A stretch of DNA of 64,000 nucleotides from Litchfieldia salsa (GCF_900104555.1 NZ_FNJU01000003.1:434001-498000), one strand, 5' to 3'; counted from the first letter of the stretch, positions 1 through 8,982 are shown. Notes: generated by a model from the letters alone, not told the origin. Program-made: numbers and translations.

Positions 1-296
1 GTGAAGAGACTAATTTGAATATTCTCCCATACAAGTGCTTGTAATATTTTACGGTCAATTCGGCTTATTCTCTCAATTATATTCATTACTTCGGTTTCAT
101 TAAACTCATTATCAGGCAAAAAAATTAGCTCTTGCAAGAGGTTGTAATTAGGAATGATCTGTTTTGAAGTAAAAATAGTAAGAGATATAAATTCTTTTAA
201 AGGAATTCCATGAATGGAAGCATCTCCATGGTTTTGTTTATCCATTGGCAAAAGAAGGATAAGAATTAGAAGAAGAACTAATAACTTTTTATTCAT
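1..296 (-). CDS. Secreted or anchored protein, N-terminal part only
   Basis: The frame runs off the left edge, so only the first 98 codons are visible. It starts with ATG behind an AGGAAGG ribosome binding site. The N-terminus has two lysines followed by a Leu/Ile-rich segment of about 14 residues, which is a signal peptide or membrane anchor. The rest is a soluble, mildly charged helical stretch. I do not recognise the family. Confidence 0.6.
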   Translation of the reverse strand, partial: MNKKLLVLLLILILLLPMDKQNHGDASIHGIPLKEFISLTIFTSKQIIPNYNLLQELIFLPDNEFNETEVMNIIERISRIDRKILQALVWENIQISLF

Positions 297-477
297 AAAT
301 ACCTTCCTCAGTCTCAGTTGTTTAATCTCATAAAATCTACTAGTCTTAGAAAACATTAAACTTAATGTTGAAAATATTATAACATTTCACATAGACTAAA
401 AGGTTTAATAAGACAATTCACCAATTTTTACATTTATTCATAAATTATTCCATGCTACAAAATTAGGGTGAGGAAAA

Positions 478-726
478 ATGTTGAATTTCAGAAACTGTGA
501 TGAAGAAACTGAACGTACTCTGTTGGAGGCAAGGGAGGTGTCAAGTTGTCAGAGTATTATTTACGCTGATTTAATTACTATTTCCTTTATCTTAACAATG
601 ATTATTCATTCATATATACAAAAAAGTCACCTAATTATTTTTATTGGGATTATTACTTATCTCTGTTTTATATTACTTTATAAATTTATAACATTAATTT
701 TTGATTGGTTGGTTAAATATGAGTAA
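478..726 (+). CDS. Small two-helix membrane protein, unknown
   Basis: 82 residues, ATG start behind GTGAGGAA. Residues 1-25 are polar and rich in Glu. Residues about 28-45 and 51-72 are two hydrophobic segments separated by a short loop with Lys and His, so a hairpin membrane protein is likely. I recognise no family. It is convergent with the yutG-like gene and reaches the hairpin that follows that gene. Confidence 0.5.
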   Translation: MLNFRNCDEETERTLLEAREVSSCQSIIYADLITISFILTMIIHSYIQKSHLIIFIGIITYLCFILLYKFITLIFDWLVKYE

Positions 727-727
727 G

Positions 728-769
728 AAAAAAGGCTTATCAACCGGATTTATAACCGATTGAAAAGCC
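728..769 (-). terminator. Rho-independent terminator after yutG-like gene
   Basis: A 14-bp stem with one mismatch (GGCTT-TCAA-CGG arms), with a run of T on the reverse strand. It directly follows the yutG-like gene. Confidence 0.8.
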
Positions 770-776
770 CTGTCCG

Positions 777-1310
777 TTACAATTCAGAAACAAATGCTTT
801 TACTCTACCTTCTTTTACATCTTTATCTCTGTGTGCAATTCGACTAGCTGCCGCAGCCGCCAATGCACAAACAATATCATCTAAAAACGTGTGAACATGT
901 TGACCATCATGTTCATCTAACTCCCTAATAATCCCAAATTTTTCCTTATCAAGATACCCGAAATTTGTTAAACCAATTGAACCATACACATTTACAATTG
1001 ATAATGGAATGATTTCATCAATTCCGTATAAAGGTTCATCCGTTTCGACTAAATGTTGTAACGGCTGTGGTAACATTTTTTTTTCGGCTAAAATATCCAA
1101 AGAAAGACCGGTTAAGACCGCATGGATTATTTCTCTTTTCTCTAATACTCGTTCCACATTATGAATACATTCTTCAATGGAAATTGTCGGAATGTATTTT
1201 TCTTGTAGCTTTAACACAATTTTCGCAATATCAATTATTTCAACACCGCGACTTACTAGCATTTTTTTCACTTCGATAATCATTTCATCCAAAGAGTAAC
1301 TTCTAGTCAA
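777..1310 (-). CDS. yutG: YutG/PgpA-like phosphatidylglycerophosphatase family protein
   Basis: About 177 residues, belonging to the PgpA-like family that B. subtilis YutG represents. The C-terminal half carries the family block with FLDDIVCALAAAAASR, preceded by VNVYGSIGLTNFGYLDK. The N-terminal half is helical. Family knowledge points to phosphatidylglycerol-phosphate dephosphorylation, but the activity of YutG-type members is less certain than that of PgpA. A frame opens with GTG at 1319, directly against the AGGAGT box. TTG at 1310 has normal spacing and is preferred. Confidence 0.8.
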   Translation of the reverse strand: MTRSYSLDEMIIEVKKMLVSRGVEIIDIAKIVLKLQEKYIPTISIEECIHNVERVLEKREIIHAVLTGLSLDILAEKKMLPQPLQHLVETDEPLYGIDEIIPLSIVNVYGSIGLTNFGYLDKEKFGIIRELDEHDGQHVHTFLDDIVCALAAAAASRIAHRDKDVKEGRVKAFVSEL

Positions 1311-1334
1311 ATGTCTCACACTCCTGTCTACATT

Positions 1335-1937
1335 TTAACTTAGCCATTGTGGAGGCGTGTTTCTATCCCAAAAGATTGCGCCCAACTCATGATGGGATTG
1401 AAATTGGTCATGATAAGTATGGTAATGAAAATTAAACCAATGACCCTCATTAGGTGGTTGATCTCTTCTCACGTGAAACCTTAAAAGATCCTTTTTGGTT
1501 GTTTTATCATAAATATGAAAAATTTTCTCACTTATTCCTCCACTTGGATTTTCGGTGATCTCCAAGTTATGTAAAGTTTCTTCAGGATAAGCTTTAGCAA
1601 ATGCTAAAATAGCTTCTTGGATTTTAGGGAAAATTTGTTGATTAAATTCCTCTTCAATAATTGGTGTAATTTTAGAGCCGAATTTTTGAAAAGATTGTTG
1701 TTCAGCCTGTATGATTGCATAATTGATGAATTGTTCTCTTTTATCAATTTCTTTTTGAAGTGTAGCAATCGAATCTATAGAATAGTAATTACTAGTGGGG
1801 TTTTGGTCAAATGTATTTCGTTTTGACGTTTCATCTGATTTTAAGTCCTGCATGGTAAGAGCAGGGGGTGGAGCAATCATACCAAGGGTAAGGACTGAAA
1901 ATGAAACAACCAATGCTTTTCTAAACCATTTATGCAT
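1335..1937 (-). CDS. ypjP: YpjP-like exported protein
   Basis: About 200 residues, matching the YpjP family by overall sequence and by position next to ypiP. Residues 1-28 form a signal peptide (basic start, hydrophobic core, then Pro and Ala). The mature part has a polar linker, a helical region at about 60-125, and a His-rich C-terminus with paired FHVRRDQ and FNFHYHTYHD segments ending in PPQW. The function of the family is unknown. Two ATG codons are adjacent. The second has better spacing from AGGGAG. Confidence 0.85.
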   Translation of the reverse strand: MHKWFRKALVVSFSVLTLGMIAPPPALTMQDLKSDETSKRNTFDQNPTSNYYSIDSIATLQKEIDKREQFINYAIIQAEQQSFQKFGSKITPIIEEEFNQQIFPKIQEAILAFAKAYPEETLHNLEITENPSGGISEKIFHIYDKTTKKDLLRFHVRRDQPPNEGHWFNFHYHTYHDQFQSHHELGAIFWDRNTPPQWLS

Positions 1938-2085
1938 CATACTCTCCCTTTCAATTACACGTGAAATGTTTTAATATTATTCTACCATATTTAAAAGTTT
2001 TGACTATTAAAATAGTAAAAAATTATTTTTAAACACATTATATTACGTATATAATCATATAAAGGTTTCATTCGTGAATAATTTA

Positions 2086-2114
2086 TTCATAAAGTGTTCA
2101 CAATTTGTTATGAT
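2086..2114 (+). promoter_or_regulatory. Sigma-A-type promoter for the 23-residue peptide gene
   Basis: TTCATA, a 17-base spacer, then TATGAT. Transcription would begin near 2121, about 30 bases before the small open frame at 2153. Confidence 0.55.
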
Positions 2115-2152
2115 AGTATTAAACGTACTTACATAGAAAAGGTGGTTTTTTA

Positions 2153-2224
2153 ATGGATACTCTTTATATTGCAATCAGCTTCATTACATTAGGTTACATG
2201 ATTTTCTTGAACTTTGCTGACTAA
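2153..2224 (+). CDS. 23-residue single-pass membrane peptide
   Basis: ATG start 7 bases after an AAAGGTGG ribosome binding site, downstream of a good promoter at 2086-2114. The product is almost entirely one hydrophobic helix (MDTLYIAISFITLGYMIF...), ending in Asn-Phe-Ala-Asp. It is divergent from ypjP. It is not recognised as a named family. Its promoter, binding site and spacing suggest that it is translated. Confidence 0.5.
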   Translation: MDTLYIAISFITLGYMIFLNFAD

Positions 2225-2225
2225 T

Positions 2226-2440
2226 AGAAAAGCGCAAGGCACCCGCTTATCGGCTTATGACCCCGAGCCGATGGCGCCTGGAGCTAGACACCAAGAAAAG
2301 CGGAAGCGCCTTGTTCAGCCCCGACAGGCATAAGGCGAATCACGCAGGAAATCTTGATTTCTGAAGTGATTTGACTTATGACCCCGAGGGGCTAGGCGCT
2401 GGAGCTAGACACCAAGAAAAGCGCAAGCGCGTTGCTCAGT
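2226..2440. repeat. Tandem intergenic palindromic repeat of Bacillaceae type
   Basis: About 215 bases made of repeated units. The 23-base block beginning GGAGCTAGACACCAAG occurs at 2280-2302 and again at 2401-2423, a spacing of 121 bases. Each unit pairs AAAAGCG(G/C)AAGCGC with CTTATGACCCCGAG and GGCGC(T/C)TGGAG segments, so strong folding is expected. The first unit is short and the last is cut off. The GC content is far above the surroundings. Similar blocks are familiar from many Bacillus intergenic regions. Confidence 0.75.
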
Positions 2441-2447
2441 CAACATA

Positions 2448-2486
2448 GAGAAAAGTCCCAAATATACCAGTTTGGGACTTTTCTCT
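2448..2486. terminator. Bidirectional terminator after ypiP
   Basis: Perfect stem GAGAAAAGTCCCAAA paired across a short loop, with A and T runs on both sides. It lies just past the ypiP stop. Confidence 0.8.
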
Positions 2487-2488
2487 TT

Positions 2489-3268
2489 CTATTTAGTTAA
2501 ACTGATACTTCCGTAGTGAAATTTCGCTGATTTTCTTTTCACGACCTCAAATCCAAGATCTTGAAAGCTTTGACTTTTCCAGTGGTCCTTCAAGACAATT
2601 CGTTTTCTTGCTACTCTTTTTGCTTCTTTTATGACGGAAGCAGTGATACCTGATTTCATAGCAAGATTATTCAATCCTTTAATTCCATTAGATTCAAATA
2701 TGCCTTCTTCAAACATAGGATCAAAATAGACCACATCAAAGCTATTATCATCGCATTCTTGCATAAAATTTAAATGGTCTTTGTTAAACACCCTAATTCG
2801 ACTCATCGCATCATTCATGCCTTTATTTCCACTATCCCATTCCTTTAAACCCTTTGAAACCACATAAGCTACATAACGATTTGCTTCTAAACCTACCACT
2901 CCCCCTGTATTTCCCACTGCATATGATGCAACAATACTGTCTGAACCTAGACCTAATGTACAATCTAATAACGTATCCCCATTTGAAAGATCAGTAATTT
3001 TAAGGAAAGGATCATGATCACCTTTAGATATACGCTTTATTCGAAACATTGCTGAATTAGGGTGAAAAAAAAGCGGTTCACTATTACTTTTCATATGAAT
3101 CTCTATCCTATTTTTACCAACAACCATTATGTCATCATTCAGTATTTTTTGTATTTCTTCAACTGATTGCTTCTTTCTACCCCTAAATGGAACACAAAGA
3201 TCATTTGCAATAACTTCTGCATATTTAATCATATCAGGGCTTGTCCTGCCTGCTGTCGTTACAATCAT
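2489..3268 (-). CDS. ypiP: YpiP, class I SAM-dependent methyltransferase (RsmJ-like)
   Basis: 259 residues with a Rossmann methyltransferase core. Motif I is LLDCTLGLGSDS at about residue 99. VVGLEANRY provides the acidic residue for the ribose. VVYFDPMFEE carries the D-P-M-F motif IV typical of base-amino methyltransferases of the RsmJ/YpiP group. The N-terminal 90 residues bear a HPNSAMFRIKR block shared with that family. The probable role is methylation of a guanine in rRNA; the exact site is an inference. It follows brxA on the same strand. Confidence 0.85.
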   Translation of the reverse strand: MIVTTAGRTSPDMIKYAEVIANDLCVPFRGRKKQSVEEIQKILNDDIMVVGKNRIEIHMKSNSEPLFFHPNSAMFRIKRISKGDHDPFLKITDLSNGDTLLDCTLGLGSDSIVASYAVGNTGGVVGLEANRYVAYVVSKGLKEWDSGNKGMNDAMSRIRVFNKDHLNFMQECDDNSFDVVYFDPMFEEGIFESNGIKGLNNLAMKSGITASVIKEAKRVARKRIVLKDHWKSQSFQDLGFEVVKRKSAKFHYGSISLTK

Positions 3269-3326
3269 AATTCGATTTACTTCCTCTCAATTGAAAAAGG
3301 ATGCCATAAGACACCCTCGATAAGTT

Positions 3327-3761
3327 TTAACAATATTGTTTAAATGCTTGCAATAAATTATCCATTATATGTTCCATAGGAAAAGATTCTATCTCATGTC
3401 GGGGAATAAAATGAACAACCTCTTTACCATTTAATAGCGCCATGGATGGTGAAGATGGTTCCAAACCGGTGAAATATTCTCTCATTTTTGCCGTAGCCTC
3501 TTTATCTTGCCCTGCAAATACAGTAACCAGTTGATTAGGTTGTTTCTCTGAATTGATAACTGCTTGAGTTGCCGCAGGTCTAGCCAATCCAGCTGCACAT
3601 CCACAAACAGAGTTTACAACAACCAAAGTGGTACCACTTACTGTTTCCATAAATTCTTCAACTTGAGTTTCAGTTGTTAACTCTACAAATCCAGCATTGA
3701 CTAATTCTTGTCTCATCGGTACTACTACTTGTTTCATATATTCCTCATATGCCATTGACAT
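3327..3761 (-). CDS. brxA: Bacilliredoxin BrxA (YphP)
   Basis: 144 residues, the usual length for the family. The redox motif Cys53-Gly-Cys55 lies in NSVCGCAAG. Bacilliredoxins remove bacillithiol from mixed disulfides on proteins after oxidative stress. The fold is thioredoxin-like, and the conserved SPSMALLNGKEVVHFIPRHEIE block is visible near residues 102-122. Start chosen at ATG after AGGAGG. It lies 21 bases after ypgR and is probably cotranscribed with it. Confidence 0.95.
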   Translation of the reverse strand: MSMAYEEYMKQVVVPMRQELVNAGFVELTTETQVEEFMETVSGTTLVVVNSVCGCAAGLARPAATQAVINSEKQPNQLVTVFAGQDKEATAKMREYFTGLEPSSPSMALLNGKEVVHFIPRHEIESFPMEHIMDNLLQAFKQYC

Positions 3762-3782
3762 CTTTATACCTCCTAGTTATAG

Positions 3783-4901
3783 TTACGATTTTCTACTTTC
3801 TGTCATTTGCTTCCACACTGAGCCCTTTGCTTCTTCTCCACCTTCGATACGTTCAATCGCAAGTTTAATTTGCATACTTACTTCAAATTCCGGATCGTCT
3901 TGAGCTCTCTTAAGTGGATCGAGTGCACTTTCATCTCCTACTTCATACAAGAACATTGCAGCTCTCCATCTAACAAGCTTATTTGCATCATTTAATGCAG
4001 CAACCATTGGTTGTATAGCATCTGCATCTCCAATATCAGATAAACAATCTCCTGCAGTTCTTCGTACTGTTACCGACTTATCCACTAAAGCCTCATATAA
4101 TAGTGGTAGTACTTTCTTAGATTCAATCATACCCAAGTAGACAGTTGCAAGTCTTCGAATAGAAGCCTTCTCATCATGTAAAGCCTTGGACAATATGTTA
4201 ATTTCTTCTTCTGTTGGGTCCATTTGTTCGAGAGCAGCATAGCGTTTTGTCCATTCCGGGTTATCCAACATTTCTTCTGTTACTTTATATCTTGTCAATC
4301 TTTTTACTGTACTAGCCTCTTGATTTTTTGTGCTTTCAACTAATCGATCCAGTCTTTCCTTTGGATATGCTGCTGATAATTCTTCTACAACCTCTTGACT
4401 GATTTCCTTTAAAGAACCATAGCGTACACCTTGGTCCTGCCAAGCTCTTTCCATTACAACATTTGTAGAAAATGACTGTGCTTCAAGCGAAGCTTTTGCA
4501 AATTGTTCTGGTAATCCAACCCTTTGCTCTTCATTTCCATCAACAAGTTTTACTTGCATTGGTATTCCTTTAAACATTTGGACAAGCACTTTCACTTCGC
4601 CGAAATGTTCATTAAGAGTCTTTTCAGTTCCTGATTCGAAAACTTCCTCCCCAAAGGATTTTCTTACTTGAGCTAAAATGTCTGCCCAATCGTATTTAGC
4701 ATTTCGTTCGATTGCTAAAAAGTCTGCCACATGATAAACCCCTTTTACCCCTTCTATTTTCAGTATTTCCTTAATGACGGGTGGAGCCTCTTCCATTTGA
4801 TCTCTTTTATAATTATTACTCTGCCCAAATGGTAATTCATTACTTAAAGTAATTTTCATTGTATTTGGACTTGGAGTTGGTTCAATCGAAACTATCTTCA
4901 T
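3783..4901 (-). CDS. ypgR: YpgR, Nfu N-domain plus HEAT-repeat protein
   Basis: 372 residues. Residues 1-90 resemble the Nfu/NifU N-terminal domain (SIEPTPSPNTMKITL start). The C-terminal half, about 215-360, is a HEAT-like array with recurring A-x-x-x-L and VRR/VRW turns. Databases label this family conserved virulence factor C. It may act in iron-sulfur or redox protein maturation, which fits its place beside brxA, but no catalytic residues are evident. AGGAGG precedes the ATG. Confidence 0.85.
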   Translation of the reverse strand: MKIVSIEPTPSPNTMKITLSNELPFGQSNNYKRDQMEEAPPVIKEILKIEGVKGVYHVADFLAIERNAKYDWADILAQVRKSFGEEVFESGTEKTLNEHFGEVKVLVQMFKGIPMQVKLVDGNEEQRVGLPEQFAKASLEAQSFSTNVVMERAWQDQGVRYGSLKEISQEVVEELSAAYPKERLDRLVESTKNQEASTVKRLTRYKVTEEMLDNPEWTKRYAALEQMDPTEEEINILSKALHDEKASIRRLATVYLGMIESKKVLPLLYEALVDKSVTVRRTAGDCLSDIGDADAIQPMVAALNDANKLVRWRAAMFLYEVGDESALDPLKRAQDDPEFEVSMQIKLAIERIEGGEEAKGSVWKQMTESRKS

Positions 4902-4984
4902 TTGGTCCTCCTATTAACATGGCTATCTAAATTAGCTTGAGTTATCCATAAATTTTAACATAGGTATAATCATGATTCCATCTT

Positions 4985-5005
4985 AGCGCTTGAAAGTGCT
5001 TTTTT
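4985..5005 (+). terminator. Orphan terminator-like hairpin in a divergent gap
   Basis: AGCGCTT and AAGTGCT pair around a two-base loop, followed by six T. It lies between the divergent ypgR and NlpC/P60 genes and about 100 bases before the latter. It may be a leader attenuator or may end a short transcript. The stem is short. Confidence 0.35.
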
Positions 5006-5107
5006 AATTATAAAACTGTCACATTTTAATAATTGGAATAATATTTCTTTTAAGAAATATGATTTAAAGATTTACATTTTATTTCTTCACCAAGGAGGAT
5101 ACATCAT

Positions 5108-6193
5108 ATGAGAATGCCCATACGTACGAAAGAGACTCTACTAGTTACATCAGTTGCCGCTGCAGGTCTCTTTTTTGCAACTCCAGAAATGACTGGAGCA
5201 ACGAGTCAGACTGAACTATCACCTAAAAACTATTATGATAATTTCTTCGATACGGAAAGTACACTAAGGTATGGTCATACAGGGCACAGTGTTAGAATTC
5301 TTCAATTAGAGCTCATGAAAATCAATTTTTATTTTGAACAAATTGATGGGTATTATGGTCCAAACACACAAGAAGCCGTTCGTAAATTTCAACAAGCACA
5401 TAAACTCAATATTGATGGGGTAGCTGGTTCAGAAACACTTTCAGTACTCAATGATGTCTTAACGAAACCAAAACCCGAAATACTTTCTATCGGAGACGAA
5501 GGACCAGAGGTTGAACAATTACAAACAAGGCTTCAAAGACTAGGTTATTATCATGGTCCAATTGACGGGATTTTTGGGAAATTAACAGAGAAAAGTGTTT
5601 TATCATATCAAGAAAAGCACAAACTAGATTTGACTGCAACAGCAACAGACGAAACCACTCATCATTTACTCAAGAATAAAAATGTGAAAGGCATTAGAAT
5701 TAACACAATTGCTAGTGCAAGTAAGAGACAAGGAGAATCAAATTCAACCTCCACTATGTCTGTAACGACTTCAAATAGTAATAGTCAAGCACAGGAAAAA
5801 CCCGTTCCAAAGGAACAAAATTATTCTGTAGATTCGACTATTATCTCGGTTGCTATACAACATGTTGGCACACCGTATGTTTGGGGTGGTTCGAGTCCTG
5901 GTGGTTTTGACTGTAGTGGATTCTTAAAATATGTATTCTCACAAAAAAATGTTAATATTCCTCGAACAGTTAATGAAATTTGGAATATAGGAACATCTGT
6001 TGAAAAATTAAGCGTAGGTGATTTAGTTTTCTTTCAAACTTATACAAAAGGACCTTCACATGCTGGTATTTACATAGGTGATGGCAAATTTATACACTCA
6101 GAGTCTAGTCGTGGTGTAACCGTTACCAATATGAGTATGTCGTATTGGCAAGACCGATATTTAGGCGCAAAAAGAATAGTTCAGTATAAATAA
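5108..6193 (+). CDS. NlpC/P60 cell-wall endopeptidase with two PG-binding domains
   Basis: 361 residues. Signal peptide at 1-31. Two peptidoglycan-binding type 1 domains, about 55-115 and 127-189, contain GHSVRILQLEL and GPEVEQLQTRL with the usual GxxGPxT-type turns. A Ser/Thr/Asn-rich linker follows (205-235). The NlpC/P60 domain begins near 240, with catalytic Cys269 in GGFDCSGF, His318 in SHAGIYIG and a third polar residue near His330. It should cut D-gamma-glutamyl bonds in stem peptides outside the cell. AAGGAGG supports the ATG. Confidence 0.92.
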   Translation: MRMPIRTKETLLVTSVAAAGLFFATPEMTGATSQTELSPKNYYDNFFDTESTLRYGHTGHSVRILQLELMKINFYFEQIDGYYGPNTQEAVRKFQQAHKLNIDGVAGSETLSVLNDVLTKPKPEILSIGDEGPEVEQLQTRLQRLGYYHGPIDGIFGKLTEKSVLSYQEKHKLDLTATATDETTHHLLKNKNVKGIRINTIASASKRQGESNSTSTMSVTTSNSNSQAQEKPVPKEQNYSVDSTIISVAIQHVGTPYVWGGSSPGGFDCSGFLKYVFSQKNVNIPRTVNEIWNIGTSVEKLSVGDLVFFQTYTKGPSHAGIYIGDGKFIHSESSRGVTVTNMSMSYWQDRYLGAKRIVQYK

Positions 6194-6203
6194 CACTAAA
6201 TAT

Positions 6204-6256
6204 AAATAGCATCTATGGTTAAAATAGATCTATTTTAGCCATAGGTGCCTATTTTT
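6204..6256. terminator. Bidirectional terminator between NlpC/P60 gene and yfmR
   Basis: A long stem with arms reading CATCTATGG-TAAAATAGAT around the centre, ending in TATTTTT on the plus side and a T-rich tail on the minus side. It serves two convergent genes. Confidence 0.8.
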
Positions 6257-6266
6257 CATACTTAAC

Positions 6267-8150
6267 TTACATACTTTCAACAATGTCAGATAATTCTGTC
6301 CATCGGTCCATTAATTGCTCAAGGACTTTATTCTCTTGCTCATGTTCTAATGTTAATCTCTGAGCTTTTTGATAATCACTACCCGCAAGATCAATTTCCT
6401 GTAATAATTTATTACATACGTCTTCTTGAGCAGCGATTTTATCCTCAATTTCATCCCATTCGCGTTGTTCATTATAAGATAACTTTTTTTTCTTCGACTT
6501 TTCTTCCTTAATTGGAACTTGAGGAATTTCTTTCTTCACAGGTTCATCCTGTTTGATCATTGCTTGTTCAAGATATTCTGAATATAATCCAATATAGCCA
6601 TTAATTGTACCATTTTCACCGAATACCAATAATTGATCGACCACTTTATCAAGAAAATAGCGGTCATGGGAAACGGTTATAACCACCCCTGGAAAATCAT
6701 CAAGATAATCTTCAAGGACTGTTAATGTCTCTGTATCTAAATCATTTGTTGGTTCATCCATTAATAGGACGTTAGGTTCGGTCATAAGTATTTTTAATAA
6801 ATAGAGCCGTCTTCGTTCCCCACCAGAAAGTTTATGAATAGGTGTTCCATGACTATTCATTGGAAATAAGAAACGCTCAAGCATTTGAGCAGCAGACACT
6901 AACTTTCCATCATTCGTATGAATCGCCTCTGCACTTTCTTTAATATACTCAATCATTCGCTTACTTAAATCCATGTCTTTATTTTCCTGTGTATAATACC
7001 CTATCTTAACAGTTTGTCCAATTTCAATATGACCACTATCAATATTAATTTCTTCTACAAGTATATTTAATAAAGTGGACTTACCACTTCCGTTCTTCCC
7101 TACAATTCCAATTCGATCCTTAGGTTTAACAATATAGGTAAAATCATTAATTAAACATTTTTCATCAAAACTTTTTGAAATATGATTTAATTCGAATACC
7201 TTTTTACCCAGTCTACTTCCACTTAGCGAAAGGTCTAGTTTCTCAGATTGGGAAACCTGCGATTTGTCTTCAATCTCTTCAAAGCGTTGTATTCTCGCTT
7301 TTTGCTTTGTGGTTCTTGCCTTTGCACCGCGACGCATCCAAGCTAGTTCCTTGCGATACAGATTTTGAAGTTTTTGTTCAGAAGCAAGTTCTTGTTCCAT
7401 TCTCATAGCTTTAGCTTCTAAAAAAGCAGCATAATTACCTTGGTAACTGTATATTTGGCCCTTATCAATCTCAAGGATTCGGTTCGAAACACGGTCAAGA
7501 AAATACCGGTCATGTGTTACTAGAAGTAAGGCTCCATTATACTTAGATAAATAATCTTCAAGCCAAGTTATCGTTTCAAAGTCTAAATGGTTTGTTGGTT
7601 CATCTAAAATAAGTAAATCGGGGGTTTGAATTAAACTTTGTGCAAGTGCAATTCGCTTCTTTTGACCACCGGATAATTCTCCTACACGCGCAGAAAAATC
7701 ATGAATTCCAAGTTTAGTTAAAACAGCCTTTGCATTCGAATTAGCTTCCCATGCATTCATAACATCCATTTTTTGTTGTACAGCATATAATTCACTTTGT
7801 ATCTTATCAGTGGTTGCTGTGTTCTCAAGTAGAAACATCATCTCTTCATATTCCTTGAGAACCTTAATCAATGGTGTTTCTCCATGGAAAACTTGCTCAA
7901 GGACCGTATTATTTTCAATAAATTCAGGTTGCTGTGCTAAATAAGTGATCGTATAATCCTTCGAATTAGTGATTTGACCTGAATCTAACTCCTCAATCCC
8001 AGCAATCACTTTGAGTAGTGTAGATTTCCCTGTACCATTTATACCGATAATACCGATTCGCTCATTATTAGTGATACTGAAAGAAATCTGATCAAATAAT
8101 CTCTTTTCTGTATAACTTTTAGATATGTTTTCAACATTTAGAAGTTTCAT
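6267..8150 (-). CDS. yfmR: YfmR, Uup-type ABC-F translation factor
   Basis: About 627 residues, with two ABC ATPase domains in one chain and no membrane segments. Walker A motifs are GINGTGKST and GKNGSGKST. Signatures are LSGGQKKR and LSGGERRR. Walker B motifs are LLILDEPTNHLD and VLLMDEPTNDLD. An arm-like linker rich in Arg and Lys lies between them, and a C-terminal coiled coil from about 560 is typical of the Uup/YfmR group. B. subtilis YfmR binds ribosomes and helps at hard-to-translate stretches. ATG at 8150 overlaps the ypgQ stop (ATGA), giving translational coupling. An in-frame ATG at 8165 is an alternative. Confidence 0.9.
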   Translation of the reverse strand: MKLLNVENISKSYTEKRLFDQISFSITNNERIGIIGINGTGKSTLLKVIAGIEELDSGQITNSKDYTITYLAQQPEFIENNTVLEQVFHGETPLIKVLKEYEEMMFLLENTATTDKIQSELYAVQQKMDVMNAWEANSNAKAVLTKLGIHDFSARVGELSGGQKKRIALAQSLIQTPDLLILDEPTNHLDFETITWLEDYLSKYNGALLLVTHDRYFLDRVSNRILEIDKGQIYSYQGNYAAFLEAKAMRMEQELASEQKLQNLYRKELAWMRRGAKARTTKQKARIQRFEEIEDKSQVSQSEKLDLSLSGSRLGKKVFELNHISKSFDEKCLINDFTYIVKPKDRIGIVGKNGSGKSTLLNILVEEINIDSGHIEIGQTVKIGYYTQENKDMDLSKRMIEYIKESAEAIHTNDGKLVSAAQMLERFLFPMNSHGTPIHKLSGGERRRLYLLKILMTEPNVLLMDEPTNDLDTETLTVLEDYLDDFPGVVITVSHDRYFLDKVVDQLLVFGENGTINGYIGLYSEYLEQAMIKQDEPVKKEIPQVPIKEEKSKKKKLSYNEQREWDEIEDKIAAQEDVCNKLLQEIDLAGSDYQKAQRLTLEHEQENKVLEQLMDRWTELSDIVESM

Positions 8151-8797
8151 AGCTGCCCATTCCATTCTTTAAAAAATTGATCTAGATATTGGTTCATAAA
8201 TTCATGTCTTGTTACAGCAATTTGTTTTGCTGTTAATGTATTTAATGTTGAGGAAAGCTTTAGTAACTTCTCATAAAAGTGATTAATCGCTGTTGACTGA
8301 CCAGAGCGATATTCTTCTTTGGAAAGCTCATGTCTATATGGTAATTCAGGATCATAAATTAGATCTCCTTTTGCACCTGCATAAGCAAAAGTTCTTGCAA
8401 TACCAATTGCACCAATCGCATCTAATCGATCAGCATCCTGAACAATTTTCCCTTCCAACGTTTTTACAGGAGGCTGGTTGCCACCCTTATAAGAGATTGT
8501 GCATATGATATCGATGATTTTATCACTAATCGTTCTTTCCAGTAGTATATGGTCTAACCAATCATTAACTTTTTTAATTCCAGCTTCTTCAGATTCGTTT
8601 AGCTTTTCATCCGCAACATCATGAAGTAGTGCTGACATTTCAACAATGAATAAATCTGCATTTTCCAATCTTCCTATTTCAATTGCTGTTAAACGAACGC
8701 GATGGATATGCCACCAATCATGACCACTGTTTTCACTCTTTAACAGATTATGTACAAATTCTTCAGTCCGCCTTATAATCTGATGATTTTCTACCAA
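8147..8797 (-). CDS. ypgQ: YpgQ, HD-domain nucleotide phosphohydrolase
   Basis: 216 residues with an HD metal site: His in GHDWWHIHRV, the LLHDVADEK His-Asp pair, and a distal Asp in VQDADRLDAIGA. B. subtilis YpgQ is a metal-dependent (d)NTP pyrophosphohydrolase of this type. The start is TTG, 6-8 bases after AGAGGGGTGA. The stop overlaps the yfmR start, so the two genes form an operon. Confidence 0.88.
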   Translation of the reverse strand: MVENHQIIRRTEEFVHNLLKSENSGHDWWHIHRVRLTAIEIGRLENADLFIVEMSALLHDVADEKLNESEEAGIKKVNDWLDHILLERTISDKIIDIICTISYKGGNQPPVKTLEGKIVQDADRLDAIGAIGIARTFAYAGAKGDLIYDPELPYRHELSKEEYRSGQSTAINHFYEKLLKLSSTLNTLTAKQIAVTRHEFMNQYLDQFFKEWNGQL

Positions 8798-8942
8798 GAT
8801 ATCGTCACCCCTCTAATATAAATATTTTACACTATTTAAGGTATCATTGTGTAATTGAATATATTTGTAACAAAACGAGTGTGCAAAATATTCAAATTAT
8901 CCCTAAGAAATATAGTATCTGGTTCAATAAAATCATGAAAAT

Positions 8943-8974
8943 AAGCCATGCAATAACGTATTGCATGGCTTTTC
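8943..8974. terminator. Terminator after glucosaminidase gene
   Basis: Perfect stem AAGCCATGCAATA around ACG, with T-rich tails in both directions. Confidence 0.85.
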
Positions 8975-8982
8975 TTAGAAAA

